DNA of 64,000 bases from Sternotherus odoratus (lineage: Eukaryota; Chordata; Testudines; Kinosternidae): contig JAVMKO010000009.1 of NCBI GenBank assembly GCA_032164245.1, forward strand, positions 77,819,212 through 77,883,211, written 5' to 3'. Under the pieces are notes generated by a model, which was not told the DNA's origin, did no database searches, and saw nothing but the letters and a program-made list of their open reading frames with translations. Shown here one piece after another: positions 50,101 to 62,322 of the stretch (position 1 is its first letter; the number at the start of each line of letters is the position of its first letter). The translations under genes and the position numbers were made by a program.

Positions 50101-52543
50101 TGTCACAACTGGGCACTCAACAATTAATTGCTTCCATATGGTTTGGTTATGTCTTCCTTAAATTAGTGTGGGCAGGTAAAAAAAAGAAGAAGTGGGATTA
50201 TAGTGGATTAAGAGAGTCGGCCTTAGGTATGGGGAGGCAGTTGTCTCGCCATAATATTTTCCACTTGTACAGCACCTTTCTGCCAGGAATCTAAAAATGT
50301 CCAACAAAGGTGGATCAGTCTTATTATCCCTGATGTCCATAAGAGGAAACACGCAAGCACTGAAAAATAAAGTGATTGGTTCAGGTTTACTCTTCAGAAC
50401 TGTGCAGATCCTAGTATTCCTGACTGTGGGCATGTAGGTGATGCCTCCCCAACTTTGTAGAAGATGGTAGAATATGGAGATAATTAACCTATTCCTTGAA
50501 TGCACCATAAGTGGCACAAAAGGGGGATAAAATTCTATTAACACCCAGGAACTGTTTTCCCCAAGGCTTATTGAGGTCACTTTGTTTTCTACCATCGCTA
50601 CGTAGGCAACTGGAATAATAATATTTCCTACAATTAATTTGGACCAACAACTAATGGCTTACAATGGCCATTTAATTTGGAATCGGGGATCCTTGGAGGG
50701 CTGGAGATTCTTGTGCTTGAAGTCACACAAGATATATCCTTTCAGAACTCTGGCATCTCTGCCTCCACTCCTAGGCAAAATTCAGAGGCACTGGGGGAAA
50801 AATATCACTGTGTGAGAAAAGCTATCGAACCCCCCAAAATATTGGGCATGAGGGGTCAGTTATTTCATCTAAGCCTTTTTTCTTGTCTTTGTTTTACAGG
50901 CTTGATTCTGTACCCAATGAAGTCTAATGCAAAAACTTCCAGTGACCCCAATGGCACAGTATGCCCATGATGATCTTTGTATTTCCTGTTGAAAACAAAG
51001 AGGCCCTAGCTGTGCTATTTCCCCCTCCAATCTCCTTACCCCCCAAAAAATACCCCTGCTAATGACAGTCCCAGCAAGAGGACAGTAGCTTAACAAAGTA
51101 AGAAAAGGCCACAGTAAGAGGTCTTCAGACGGTTGGTGCCATATGTTCCTCATTTAGAAATATCTCAAAAACATTACTTCTCGCAGTATTTACAAATGAA
51201 AAACACATGGCTGTAACCTAGAAGACTGCAAGAAATAGTGCTCTTCTGGTTTGTTTTTGGCCTCAGACTTTTGAAATATGAACCAAGTGAGAGGATTCCA
51301 GCTTAATGCTTGATTCAGTCCATTATTCTTAAACCCCCAACGTTTTGAAAGAAGCGTGAAGCTTGCATTTGAAAAGGCAATGTGCCCACAAATACAGTAA
51401 TGCACTGTATTTGGCAACCAAAGCACAATTATTTTAAAGGGGAGTTAGTTACCTAAAGGCTTTTTGCCTTCCAGTCAATTAAAAAAAAAACATATTAAAC
51501 TGGCTTTGGGTGCCCATAAAAAGTTTTATAACCCATAGATAAAGCCTCTTGCGTTTAGCATTTGGGTGGAATCAATACGGTTATCTACCTGTCAATTTTT
51601 CTTGCTCTTTAATGCAAAAAGTGAGCAGCTTTTTTACAGCTAGCTTAGAAAGTACTGAGTTAATCAATACATCCAGCGATAACAGAGTGATTTGAAACAC
51701 ATATAACAAAAGCCCATCACTTTGCTGTATAGTGAACCCATCAAAATATTATCCTAGAAGTCATGCGGAAACAGAAGTTCTCCATCTTCCATTACTAAAT
51801 GAGTGGTGACAGTGGGGTTGTGGGTCTTTTGGATGTGTTCATAGCATTGCATTGTTGGAAGAAATTCAGTATATGTTTCTTATTTTGCAGGAATATGTAA
51901 TCAGCTATGCAGAGATTATTGGGAACACTGTCTCAAGAGTTAAAAATTAAGTTAATTACCCCAGATTTACTTGCCCTTAAAACAGTTATTGGAAACTCTT
52001 GCATAGTTTGTACAGTGCATGTGATTTTTCACAAGCTTATCTGGAAACTGCTCCGATGTTCCCACAGACCCGTAAACCTCTCGATTTAGTCAATGTACTC
52101 AGTAATTTGTGTTCAAGCCCAACCTGAAATGTACAGGCGTACTTTCAGCTACCTCATGTGGAGTTAGTCAATTTGAAATCATTTGTAAGCAACTGACTCC
52201 TAAAGATTTAAATATACATCGGTATATCAAGATTCTGGATTTTAACACAGCAGCAAGAGGATCAGCTGCTACAGTGATTTCTAACCCCTACATTTTCAAA
52301 GAAATGCCTAGGATTTAGCTACATAATTCCCATTGAGAGTTAAGTTGCAATCACACACCATCATACCACTTAAATAGGTGGATACAGTACAAAAGCTCTC
52401 TCTGAGTCTTGGCTTGCTAGTATTTACCAAGTGTAATATGCAAGCTCAAAATTAATATATACATATAAATATGGAAGAAAGAGACCAATACAGAGAATGA
52501 GAAAAAAGATGCATCTGAAACTTGTTTTAACTCCAGTGCCCAT
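44155..52543. other. Mostly unique intron sequence
   Basis: Contains the SINE-like remnant at 49.2 kb, worn near-palindromes around 45.76-45.89 and 50.88-50.96 kb, and a more GC-rich unrecognised block at 47.08-47.87 kb that may be an old repeat. No gene is supported. Confidence 0.5.
49185..49290 (+). repeat. Possible tRNA-derived SINE remnant
   Basis: CTTTTAATGCGGAAAGTCATGGGTCAGGCCCC looks in its parts like a lysine-type anticodon region followed by a damaged B box (GGGTCAGGCCC). Weak; no clear edges. Confidence 0.3.
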
Positions 52544-52826
52544 GTTGCCAACTCAATGTCACGGGTCTTGCAATATTTGGTGTTTTGCTTAAAGCCCTAG
52601 CACCTGGAGTCATGTGACAAAAATTGACTCTAATCTTTCTATAAAAATAATAAATTTCTTGTCCTTGTGGTTGCAGAGTAAAGCTTGAAAACATGAACCC
52701 TTCAGGCTTTGAATATAAATAAAAAGAACCCCAATTTACTTATTTTTTGAAATCTTGATTTTTCTTAATCCAATCTAATGAGATTTTGGAGCCTGACTCA
52801 TAATTTTTAATGCCTGTCATAGGCAA
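52544..52826. mobile_element. GTTGCCAAC-ended element, second copy
   Basis: Starts GTTGCCAACTC; the right end is worn (TGTCATAGGCAAGAC). It follows the same order as 18869-19147 with much divergence, so an old insertion. Confidence 0.6.
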
Positions 52827-52924
52827 GACTGAGCGCTATTAGTTGTGTTAGGACTTGAAATCATCATATGGATGTTCTAAGAATCGTAACCTTGACAATC
52901 AGAAAATAGTAACTATGTACAATA

Positions 52925-53037
52925 GTCTGACCAGATAGCAAATGTCAAAAATCAGGACAGGAGGTGGGGTGTAACAGGTACAGAAAAGACCCCAAAATTG
53001 GGACTACCCCTATAAAATTAGGACAACTGGTCACTCT
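52925..53037. mobile_element. Short TIR element (GTGACCAGAT type)
   Basis: About 113 bp from GTCTGACCAGAT to AACTGGTCACTCT, which are inverted partners. The interior contains AATCAGGACAGGAGGTGGGG and AAATTGGGACTACCCC. I recognise this as a very common reptile MITE. Confidence 0.7.
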
Positions 53038-55985
53038 AATGTACAGTGAAGTGATGTAAGATATTTTATCTATGTTCATACCCAAGAGGAAAAGCAAAGG
53101 ACTGAAAGATCCAGCAATCACCAAAAAGAATCCCCAAAGGATATGGCAGATACACCGTGTGCCTGATTCTTCTCTTAGCATTGACTGAACAAATGTTTGT
53201 TAACTGTAACTGAGTTGAGGGCTACATGAGCCCAATCAAGTGACATCAAGCATGCTATAAAATAGACCATTTCCTCAAGCAAAGCAGAATGCCTTCAGGA
53301 CACTAAACATTCTATATAAAGCCATGATAAATAGGACCATATGTTCATAGTGGCCTCAACCTATCCTTTATATCTGTGTGCCTGGCCAGTTATTTTGGGG
53401 TATCAACGTTTTAGCAGAACCAAATCCTCTGATTTGCATGCACAGATTTGCAGAGCCTGCTCTTGCAGAGGTCTGCATGGATGATTTGCACAAACAAAAT
53501 TAATTTGTTCTTATAATTTCAGCTTTTGAGGTGTGCAAAACCAAAGCTTGAGTACCCAAAAACTTGGCCGTGCCCTTTTGGTGGGTAGATTTTACAGGCT
53601 GGGGCAAGTTTAAAAAATTGGCTTTGAGCCTCTGAGGACCCTACAGAGCCAGCCAGAAGAAGCACCCAAAAAGGCAACTTTCTTCCCCGTGGTTTGAAGG
53701 GGGTCATCACCCCCTGCAAAGTTATTAGCATGGAACTTTGTGGGGCAGAAATGAAATTGTTTCAAGCAGATCACAATTGCTGGTGGCAGCTAGGGAAAAT
53801 TAAGAAATTGACATGCACCCCCAAATAATCATAAGCCTCCACATCAATTATATAACGATTACAACAGAGCCCCTCTCTGCAGTCATTCCAAAAATGTTAC
53901 AGGTTTCACAGTTGTGCACTGATTAAACTTAAACTAAACCAGTTATCGATAACCTTGGATTAGAAAGAGTTTTATTGCCAAACGTAAGGTAAATTACATT
54001 CAGAATGCATATCAGTGGAAAACCATACAGGAGCAAAGCATGCCGTCCTTACACAGGCAAAATGACTCTTAAATTGAGTGGAGTTTCACCTATGCAAGGC
54101 TTTGGCCCATGCCGTACATTCTGAATAGCAGCAGGAAGTCATTCCTGCCTGTAGCATAGCTGCATGTTTCCTCTCCCTCTGCAATTCATTGTTCGTTTTT
54201 ATCACACACGGACTGTTTTAAGATTATTGTCTGTAGTCACTGCTGAAGTGACTTCAGTTTACTATTTACCCCATAATAAATGAAGCTAATAATACACACA
54301 CACACTGTTCGCAACACAGGCTATAAACCAAAGCAGCTATAGCCACAAATTCGCCATATAACTTTTTCATCTGGGTGACGACCAGGCTTTCCATTAACAA
54401 AAACAAATGGTTCGCATCAGTTGTATTTAAAGCTATACCAAGAGATTCTGGAGGGAACCCTTCCTTCATTGAGATCAATGGCAAAACTCCCACTGACATG
54501 AACAGGGCCAGGATTTCACCCACCTGTGCTGAATGTGGAGAAGAAGCGGATACCGGGGTGTAAGCCTCATGTTGCACTACAGAGATATACTCCATATTAA
54601 TGCTGCACTTCAAAGCGTGCTTATTGACTCATTGTTATTTTAATAGACAGCAAAAGTGAATAAATGTAGTTGCTTTTGCACCATCATTATTTCTTTTATA
54701 TGCAATTATTTACTTGCCAAACACCACCAGCAACAAATTGCAATAGAGTATGAAGCTATCTACAGGAGCAGATTTCTAACCTACGGTAAAAATAAACAGA
54801 AACATCTGTAAAGAAATCTGGTACAAAGCTACGTTTATTAACAAATACATTTTCTAATAAAATGCCATCTGCAAGCAACCCTCAACTTCCACTTGATATA
54901 AATAGGCCTTTTTACTGTTTTCTGATGCAGTTCCCAGAAAAATTATTCCAAACTCTACTGAAAAACACATCAGTCTTTGTTGCTGCCTGGAATGTTAATA
55001 AATAACATCAAGTTTTTAAATAGTCAAATGAATTATTGGCTCAAAACAATTATTCCAAAAGGAAAAGCTGACTTTTTCCAATAAAGCGTCTTAAGAATGA
55101 ATCATTCCTTATTACTGGTATAAACATATTAATAAGCAGGGAAGTAATCTTGGGGAAAAACAGAAAGCTATGAAAATCCCATGTTGTAACTCTGTTCATG
55201 AACCTACCTTCCAATGGTTACTGCTTTAGAGCAACTCTGAATAAGAAATTTATTATATCAGTACAAATGCTTCAGTTGGTACCCTTGCAATACAGCTGTG
55301 CTTAAAGTGTCCAAGAGAGAAATAAGAGCTAATTATAACTTTAATCACAGGACTGTTGTAAGAGACCAGCAACACAAAACTCAACCATTTACATTCTTGG
55401 TGCCAGGAATTGGCATTGAATCCCAATGCTAAGTGCTATTGAAAAATGCATGAAGACTTAACGGGATACATTTTCAAAAGTGTTTCTCACAGTTTAAGCC
55501 ACATTAATTCCATTAAAGTCAATGGGAAATGAGCAACGAAAATGCACCCCTTATTGTTAGTAGTTCTGTAGCACTGGCATTAAAGGGGTCAAGGCATTTC
55601 CAAGTTTATTTTATATATTTTTTTCTCCTTTGGCACCGTGCATAACAGTATTCTTTAAATCAGATTAATTCCAAAATAAATCAGCAAAACGGTGAACAAT
55701 GCAGCTGAACTAAGATATATTAGAGTGCCGTGGCCAGTCAAGGATCTGGCCTTTTACTGTTAGTGTGACACAACCAAAGTTAGCATTCCATATTTGACTT
55801 TAAAACTTGATGTATCACCACTTACTAGGGCTGTCACAACAATCCTTACTGAAAGGAAATATAACCATGCATTTTCTAGGAAAGAGGTGTCTTTTTAGAT
55901 CACAAAATTTCAGAAACTGGAACTTCAGATTTAAAGAAACAGACATACACTATATTAAATACTCATCAAGACAGACCTGTTAATA
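53038..55985. other. Mostly unique intron sequence
   Basis: A worn near-palindrome occurs at about 54.45-54.52 kb (CATTGAGATCAATGG). No gene or named repeat otherwise. Confidence 0.5.
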
Positions 55986-56279
55986 CAGTAGACTCTCGAT
56001 TATCCAGGATCAGGTTAACCAGGTTGTGGATTAACCAGGATATCAAAAAACATACACGTAACTCGCAGGGCCGGCTTTGGCTTTGTTGCTGCCCCAAGCA
56101 CACCCAAAAAAAACCCCACCAGGGCGCAGGGCGGCCAGTGAACCAACACTCCCTCCCCCCAGCGCAGGGTGGCTGGTGAATCCCCCACCCCCATATTTCC
56201 TATGAATGGTGATTATCCAGGATTTTATTAACCAGGATTAATTTTTTTCCTATCATCACGGATAATCAAGAGTCTACTG
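55986..56279. mobile_element. TA-flanked mariner/pogo-type MITE next to AFF2 donor
   Basis: Begins CAGTAGACTCTCGATTATCC and ends with its near-perfect inverted copy (GGATAATCAAGAGTCTACTG), with TA on each side as expected for Tc1/mariner-superfamily insertion. 294 bp and no coding capacity. The same element occurs at 42183-42484. Its edge lies about 36 nt into the intron after the AFF2 exon. Confidence 0.85.
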
Positions 56280-56309
56280 TATTCTAGAAAAAAGTGGACT
56301 AAGAAAATG

Positions 56310-56315
56310 ATTTAC
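56310..56315 (-). other. AFF2: Splice donor of AFF2 exon
   Basis: The minus strand reads GAG|GTAAAT: the last exon codon is E, followed by a good GT donor (GAG/GTAAAT fits the MAG/GTRAGT consensus except at +5/+6). Reading past it gives non-conserved residues and a stop at 56276-56274, so the exon must end here. Confidence 0.9.
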
Positions 56316-57206
56316 CTCGCTAGCTTGAGGGATGGTAAGCTTTGGTAATTTATTCTTAGAACTGGGTGCATTAGCTTTTCCTTCCAACAGTGTTCCAAAT
56401 GATTGATTTCCATATCCACTCTCAATTTCTATTGGAGGTTTCAGTTCAGGTGAGTCATTAGGTACTTGGTCCTGACCATCCATAGGCCTTACGTAAGCGG
56501 TAGGCTTTTGCTGGACCATGCTAGTTTTACAGTGCAGTCCTGGTGGGAAACTCTGGGTTGAAAGACCATTGTTTGCAGATAACAAAGATGTAGACGGCAG
56601 TGGAGATCCAGGACCGTGCCCTACAAACTCAAGTTCTACAGGTGACTTGGAATGACTGTTTTCTTTATAAGAATGTTCTCCAGTTGTTGACTTGGAATGA
56701 TTGTGCCTCCGTGAATGTGAGGATGATGCAGCCGGGTTTGCTTCCTCGGCGCCTCCATTTTTATGTTGCTCACTCTGACAGCTGTAGAGATCATCGTACC
56801 TGCCTTGAGGCTGGTCGTGTGAAGAGCTATGCTTTGTCCTACTCTGTTGACCACTGGATTGGCTTGGCTGTGCACCGTTAGAGTTGTGGCCACCACGTGA
56901 CCAATCTGTCCTGGATTTCCTGCTGCTCTGGTGACTGTGTAGCAAAGTAGAATTTGACGACAGCGAAGAAGGTGGGGGCATTGACGTTGACGAGTGACCG
57001 CTGATCTGGTGAGACGGGATCATCCTGTTTCTCTGTTCTGGAAAAAAGTTCTGTTCATTTTTGTCAATAGGAGTTTGTGGTACAGAATTCTTTGGGATTC
57101 CTACAAGGTGGCTCTGGTTGGAATGGTTGGTTAACAAGTCCTTCATTTCATCATAGTTTCCCAATGTGTTTTGGACACGGTTAGCAAGGGCATCACCTTT
57201 ATTTGT
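56316..57206 (-). CDS. AFF2: AFF2 (FMR2) large internal exon, probably coding exon 3
   Basis: One open exon of 297 codons, phase 0 at both ends. AFF2 belongs to the AF4/FMR2 family: nuclear scaffolds of super-elongation-complex-like assemblies that contact P-TEFb, also linked to nuclear speckles and splicing. The exon opens with the conserved end of the N-terminal homology region (residues 6-24 [19 protein letters not shown]), then [10 protein letters not shown], a proline/serine-rich stretch, a His/Ser-rich disordered stretch (about residues 160-187), the conserved block [19 protein letters not shown] (about 200-218), [14 protein letters not shown] (about 220-233), the degron-like [14 protein letters not shown] (234-247), SFGTLLEGK (269-277) and [12 protein letters not shown] at the end. 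This order and wording match vertebrate AFF2 better than AFF1, AFF3 or AFF4 as I recall them. An in-frame TAG lies in the acceptor just upstream, so the coding start belongs to an earlier exon outside the window. The C-terminal homology domain is also outside. No frameshift or internal stop is seen. Confidence 0.95.
56484..56504 (-). other. AFF2: Siah-binding degron motif PxAxVxP in AFF2
   Basis: Codons read P-T-A-Y-V-R-P (exon residues 235-241), an exact fit to the PxAxVxP consensus for Siah E3 ubiquitin ligase binding. In AF4-family proteins this conserved segment is known to control protein turnover. Motif and position are seen directly; function here is inferred from the family. Confidence 0.8.
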
Positions 57207-57222
57207 CTAAAATACCAAAGAG
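57207..57222 (-). other. AFF2: Splice acceptor of AFF2 exon
   Basis: On the minus strand the sequence runs CTCTTTGGTATTTTAG directly before the first exon codon ACA. It has a terminal AG, a T-rich tract and a frame that joins into [11 protein letters not shown], the expected AFF2 continuation. The in-frame TAG within it shows that coding begins here. Confidence 0.9.
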
Positions 57223-59475
57223 ACATAGGGAAAAAAGTGAGTAAATTACTGGTTGTGAAGTTACTTCTTGGATTGGTTGTCTCAGGAAACGATGGCAAAT
57301 GTTAGCTACTTAATAGCGTCATACTGATATTTAATTTAATTTCAATTACATTTTGCATATGTTATGTAAGAAACTCATCAATAACTGTGTTCAAAGAACT
57401 TCTTAGAACAGGCTTGCATGAGTAACATTTGTATACTGCTTCCTTTTTTCTTAAATATGTTCTCAGAGAAATTTTTAAATTACATCAGTTACGGATGTTA
57501 TGAGCAAAATAGTCTGGCTTTATGTCAGATAAGTTGGGCTTGTACATTTTATATTCTGCAAAATGTGAATGTATAATTGCTGGTTATTGAGTATTTCAAT
57601 TAAAATCAAACATTTTACTTAAATATGTTATTGCTATAAACCAGGCTAAATCTACAATAAATATAAGGAGCTAAATTCATCTCATGTGTAACCTCAATGA
57701 TTCCTTTATACAGGGCTCAGTTTGGCCCAATATACCTAATAGCCGAGATCTAGAAAACATATTGCTTCCAACTGGTGAATTAACTGCTACTACAAGAGCA
57801 TTCCAAAGATGTTGTACTAAAATATGTGATTTCTATATTCTGAAGCACCAGGATGCCTCTATTGGCTTAGAGTGTTTTTGAATCAGTCACTCACACTGCT
57901 TTTCTTCAAATCGCAGTAATCATTAAGTAAGTTCTGATTCATCTAAGTTTTACTACTATTATTTTTCCTTCTGAAGTGGTTTTTATTCTGCTATATATAG
58001 TAGACTGGGTGAACAAGTTCAAAGGTTATAATTGATATGCAGCTCGTTTCATTTTCCTTTTTGTTTTTAAAAAGTCAACCAACAAAGCCAGTCCTATTAT
58101 ATAACCTTTTATGTTCCGCTGAAATGACCAGCATTGCATTAAAACAATTTATTCCCCATATGCTTGTTACTTTATCAGATTCAAGAGGTGAGAAACGGCT
58201 TTCAAAACTATAGCTCCTGTCCAAGCATATGCTGAATTTCTACAATCTGGAAGCAGGGTTTGAAGCTACATTATATGAGGTAGGGTTTGATACTTATATA
58301 ATCTCTCTCGAAGCATTCTCATACTTCAAGTTAAGTCCCCCTTTCCTCCCAAACGCTGAGCAAAAAAAGAATGAAGACAGAAAATTCATGCATGGATTCC
58401 TCTTGGAATATCTGCTTAGATTTCCAATGCTCAACTAGTCTATAGAGGAGAGAAATGTTGTACCAAGAAAAAATATCTTTTTGCTTCTCATGAAGAATAA
58501 AACATTGGGGGGAAAAGATAATAAATGCTGATTTTCCCTAGCTCAACTTGCAGGAATTGTAATGTATATTACCACTGCACTGAGGGAGCAATTTAAATGT
58601 TAACTGCTCAGTGTTGTTCTCATCTGCATGAGTGCTTCTAACCCAGTTGGTTAATAGTTACAGTTGTGCAGGACTAGGAATCACTTTTGTTCACTAAAAG
58701 TCCCTAGATTGGTCATTTTAGTGGAAAAAACTGTATTCGAGCTAAGCCAAGAATAACCTCTTTGTATATGAGCAGTTTCCTTCAACTGAGTTGCACAATG
58801 TGCCATTTGGGCAGCAGCCAAAGCCAGACTCTCTGCTCAACCCCCAAAATGAAAACAAGGAGATTCCATTGTGCTTAAGGGCACAGCAGGAATTATGATG
58901 CAAGCCTTAAACACTTATATACTTGTGCTGTTTCCTCCTTCCCCACCAAACTTTTTAACTCTTTGAGGCAGAGCCCACGTGATGGCCAAGAATCTAGACA
59001 GTCCAGAACCACTCGCTTTCATCAGCGCTTTGGTTACATTTTCAATTTACACTTAACTTACTCTCCATAAAGGAAAGGAGAAAAGTTAAAAGAGTATCAG
59101 TAACACATTATTGCACTGTAACATTTTAATATCACAGCAGCACATAAAAGAGCTTCTTCTCTAAGCCTTCCCAGAGAGGCTCAATATTTTAATTTTAATA
59201 CATGGATTTTCAATCATTTTTACTGTTAGAGGTATCTGACTCAGGTTTTTTTAAAAAACATGTCACCTAATGCTAAATGTCATTTCACTTAACACTAGCT
59301 GTCTGTTTTATGCAAAATGTTCACGTCCTTTGGAATGAAAGGCACTTTATAAATGCAAGGTATTATTATTTGTAGTCATTTTCTGGGAGTATTAATGAGA
59401 AAAAAAAAAAACCTTTTCTGAAAAGCACAGATATAATTAATTTAAACCTCCTGAGCCTATTTTAAAACTCTCTCA

Positions 59476-59547
59476 GACCCTGATCTGATGCTTACTGAAG
59501 TCAATGGAAAGATTATCAGTGGCTTCAATGGGTTTTGGATCAGGCTC
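59476..59547. repeat. Near-palindrome, CCTGATCTGATG type
   Basis: GACCCTGATCTGATGCTTAC pairs with a GTTTTGGATCAGGCTC arm; ACTGAAGTCAATGG faces GGCTTCAATGGG. The same family as 41575. Confidence 0.7.
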
Positions 59548-60817
59548 ACAAAACATTGGCACTAAAGACATGGTCCACTGTAGCTTGAAATACAGTAAAC
59601 CGCAAATAGAAAATGCATCCTTAGGGCCAAATTCTCCTCATTGTATGACCTCATTAAAGTCAAGAAGGGGCTTTGTGTGTAATTCAGGGCAGAATCTAGA
59701 CTTAAGTCTTGACACATATCAGTAATATTTTTATTTTCTTCCTCAACAGATTTAGCATTCTTATTGCAAAGCAGGGTATGCCTGGCTAGTCTTGCTACAA
59801 CCACTACAAAAATGAAATTAACTATTTCCGGCCACTACATGTTACCTTCAGGTTGGAGACATCTTTAACATCCTTCTCTGGATAAGCCATTGATTTCTTA
59901 AAGGAAATTTCTATACTCTATTTTCTGAGCAACAAGTTGAACTGTGGTTTTGCCACCATGAGGGAAACGTATCTTCTGACTATTCAAAGATATAAATTAT
60001 ATATGTAGTTTGTGATTCAAGACTAGCAGGACTTCCCCCGCCCCCCCTTTCTAGCCTCTCATTAATTTAGGAAATGCACAACTTTCTATGTTTGGCTGTA
60101 TTGCCTTAAAAAAAAATCAGAAATAAAATCTATTATGGTTCTGCAAAGAACACAACTGCATTCAGACTTATGGGCCCAATTAATATGAGTTTTGTGACAA
60201 TTTCTATGAAGGCCTGAGGTTTCATCATTCATTCATTTTCTCCTGCCTTCCAGCATAACTAACCTCTATGGATGAGAAGGTGAGCTGCTTTATGGTATGC
60301 TTGAAGATAGTGAAGGGGCGATACTTAAATCAGATGTAACAGTCTCCAAAGACTCATGCAAAAGCGAATTCTTTCAATTGGGTCCTGTTTCTCCAGTTGA
60401 ATTATTCCAAGGCAAATCCAAAAAAAACCCCAACCTACAGGCCACTCTTCAGACAGTTTGTCTATGAAATACTAATTATATCCAAACCTATTTATTAATG
60501 CAAAATAGTAAAGGGTATCACTAGTAAACCTGCAGCCTCTGCCACGAAAATTCCTACACTGCTGATTCAAGCATCCGCAGACATGAGACCTCAGGCTGTG
60601 ATCTGGTCAGCTGTGACAAATTAAGCGGTACCAGTGTTTGAAAGGGAGACCTCTAGAAGGCTCACATGATCCATAACTGACAACAGGCAGTGTTCATATC
60701 TCTTTGCCCATGCTGGCCAAAATTGTGGTAGACAGCACAACATTTTTGAAAGTGCTGTTTTCTCCATGAGACTCTGGCACATAAAAAGAACATATTTCTA
60801 TACACACATTAATAATG

Positions 60818-60841
60818 ACATACACACACACACACACACCC
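60818..60841. repeat. Short (CA)n microsatellite
   Basis: About ten ACAC units after ATGACATACAC. A shorter (CA) run also occurs near 54293-54306. Confidence 0.9.
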
Positions 60842-61074
60842 CTATGAAAAGTAGATAAGATAGATAGACATAATAAAGGGGCAGGTGATTAGGTAGTCTC
60901 TCCATAAGTATACAAGTGATGATGATATCCATATAATTAATGGCAGAGAGCCACATGATAACCTATATTTATGGTGCACTTCTGCCCACAAACTACATTT
61001 CCCTGGGCTATTTTTGTTTGCGTTGCTGTTTGTTGGCAGGCTGGTCTTGGGGCTTGAGAGAGGCATGCTGGGTG

Positions 61075-61250
61075 AACTAATATATTTTGTGGACCAGCTA
61101 CTATTGGATTTTGAGCTTCACAGCGCTCTCCTTCAGGCTACTTCAGCTCAGGCCCAAAGAAAGCGCTATGGAGCTTGAAAGCTTGTTACTTTCACCAACA
61201 GAAGTTGGTCCAGTAAAAAGATTTTACCTCACCCACCTTTTCTTTCTGGA
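61075..61250 (+). mobile_element. Second Penelope-type tail family
   Basis: Contains AAGCGCTATGGAGCTTGAAA (61161-61180), GCTTGTTACTTTCACCAACA and GAAGTTGGTCCAGTAAAAAG, ending TTACCTCACCCACCTT. Same layout as the 34.8 kb tail: stem, GAAA, GCTT, then AATAAA-like sequence. I recognise it as a common amniote repeat; the Penelope link is inference from the shared layout. Confidence 0.5.
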
Positions 61251-61538
61251 CTATTTTTAACATTCCAAGCTTTAGAACAGCTGCAAATATCTAGCAAGTG
61301 TTGGCTATTTGCCTCTCTCCTGATCCTCATACAAAGCAGCACTGGGAGCAGCCCCATCCCATAGCTCCCACTTTGGGTTAAATGCTGTAATGAATGGGGA
61401 AGGGTGGGTTGCAGAACACAGATATTAGAACAGGGAACCAACAAGATGAAGAGGGATGTTTTCTATTTCTCGGAGTCTCTTCTCCCCACTTCCACTTCCC
61501 CTCATCACTTTCCCGCTGTGGGCCTTCGGAAATTCATG

Positions 61539-61612
61539 GGCCAGATCTTTAGTTGATGTAAATCAGCATGGCTCCATTAACTTTATTGACTTTGCTAACT
61601 GAGGCTCTGACC
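61539..61612. repeat. Near-palindrome, GATGTAAATCAGC type
   Basis: GGCCAGATCTTTAGTTGATG pairs with CTAACTGAGGCTCTGACCCC; AATCAGCATGGCTCCATTAA is inside. Confidence 0.6.
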
Positions 61613-61770
61613 CCATGCTTAGTGAAAGGTCACTCCATTTGCACTTGATGGATACCTTCTCCTTCCCCTTCTTCTGCACACCTAATTGAGGGTCTGCCTG
61701 CTTCTTGCTCGCAGCTTTATTTATTTTGGACAAGCATTGCCACTCCTGGTTATGGCTGCAGAGGAATGGA

Positions 61771-61853
61771 CCATATTCTCATCTCAATGAGATGAGAGTA
61801 ATTTGGAGTAACTCCAGATTTACATCAATGCGACTGAAATCAGAATTTGGTCT
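61771..61853. repeat. Near-palindrome, GATTTACATCAATG type
   Basis: CCATATTCTCATCTCAATGA pairs loosely with ACTGAAATCAGAATTTGGTC; GGAGTAACTCCAGATTTACA is the best-kept arm. Confidence 0.5.
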
Positions 61854-62251
61854 GACTGGAAAAGAAACAAATCCAATTCCCAAATCCCTCTTGCTTCTCC
61901 TCACACACATTAAACATACACAGGGTTTATCATTGCATACAATTTCAGTATGTCAAAATGTTGGAAAATAAGTCCAGATATGCTCTCTTCTGATGGCTAC
62001 TGTCATTGATAGCAGACAGAGCAGACTGAGTGTGTGCACTTTGCACTATTCTTGTTGGATACACAGGGCCTAATTCTCATTCATACCAAGGATCCTTTGC
62101 ACCTGGTAGTGTAAAGGGGCTTTAAAGGGGGCATAAGTTAAATTTACACTCACCTTAAGGCCGGTTTACACTGTTCTTTCACAAACACGAATCAGACCCA
62201 GAGTTCACTCTCTGCACTTGCTTTGTAACATAAACCACAATTCAGTCTTTA

Positions 62252-62322
62252 AGGGCCAAATCCAGCTCCCATTTGTCATCAGTTAAATTTCCACTAACAT
62301 TAATGGAACCTGGATTGGGCCA
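62252..62322. repeat. Near-palindrome, GGCCAAATCCAGC type
   Basis: GGGCCAAATCCAGCTCCCAT pairs with AATGGAACCTGGATTGGGCC over about 15 positions. Confidence 0.65.

Larger units (their letters stand above)
1..56315 (-). other. AFF2: AFF2 intron downstream of the exon (3' part of window)
   Basis: No further AFF2 exon was found on the minus strand. The next expected exon is short and begins with a valine codon; a hand search for its expected opening found nothing, but a short exon could be missed by eye. Content is AT-rich intron with the repeats listed separately. AFF2 introns are very long in other vertebrates, which agrees with this. Confidence 0.8.

Noticed and set aside
50158..50595. 145-codon minus-strand open frame
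   Set aside because: No recognisable domain, no splice or promoter support, sits in intron.
56600..56881. Plus-strand 93-codon frame over the AFF2 exon
   Set aside because: Shadow of the real minus-strand exon.
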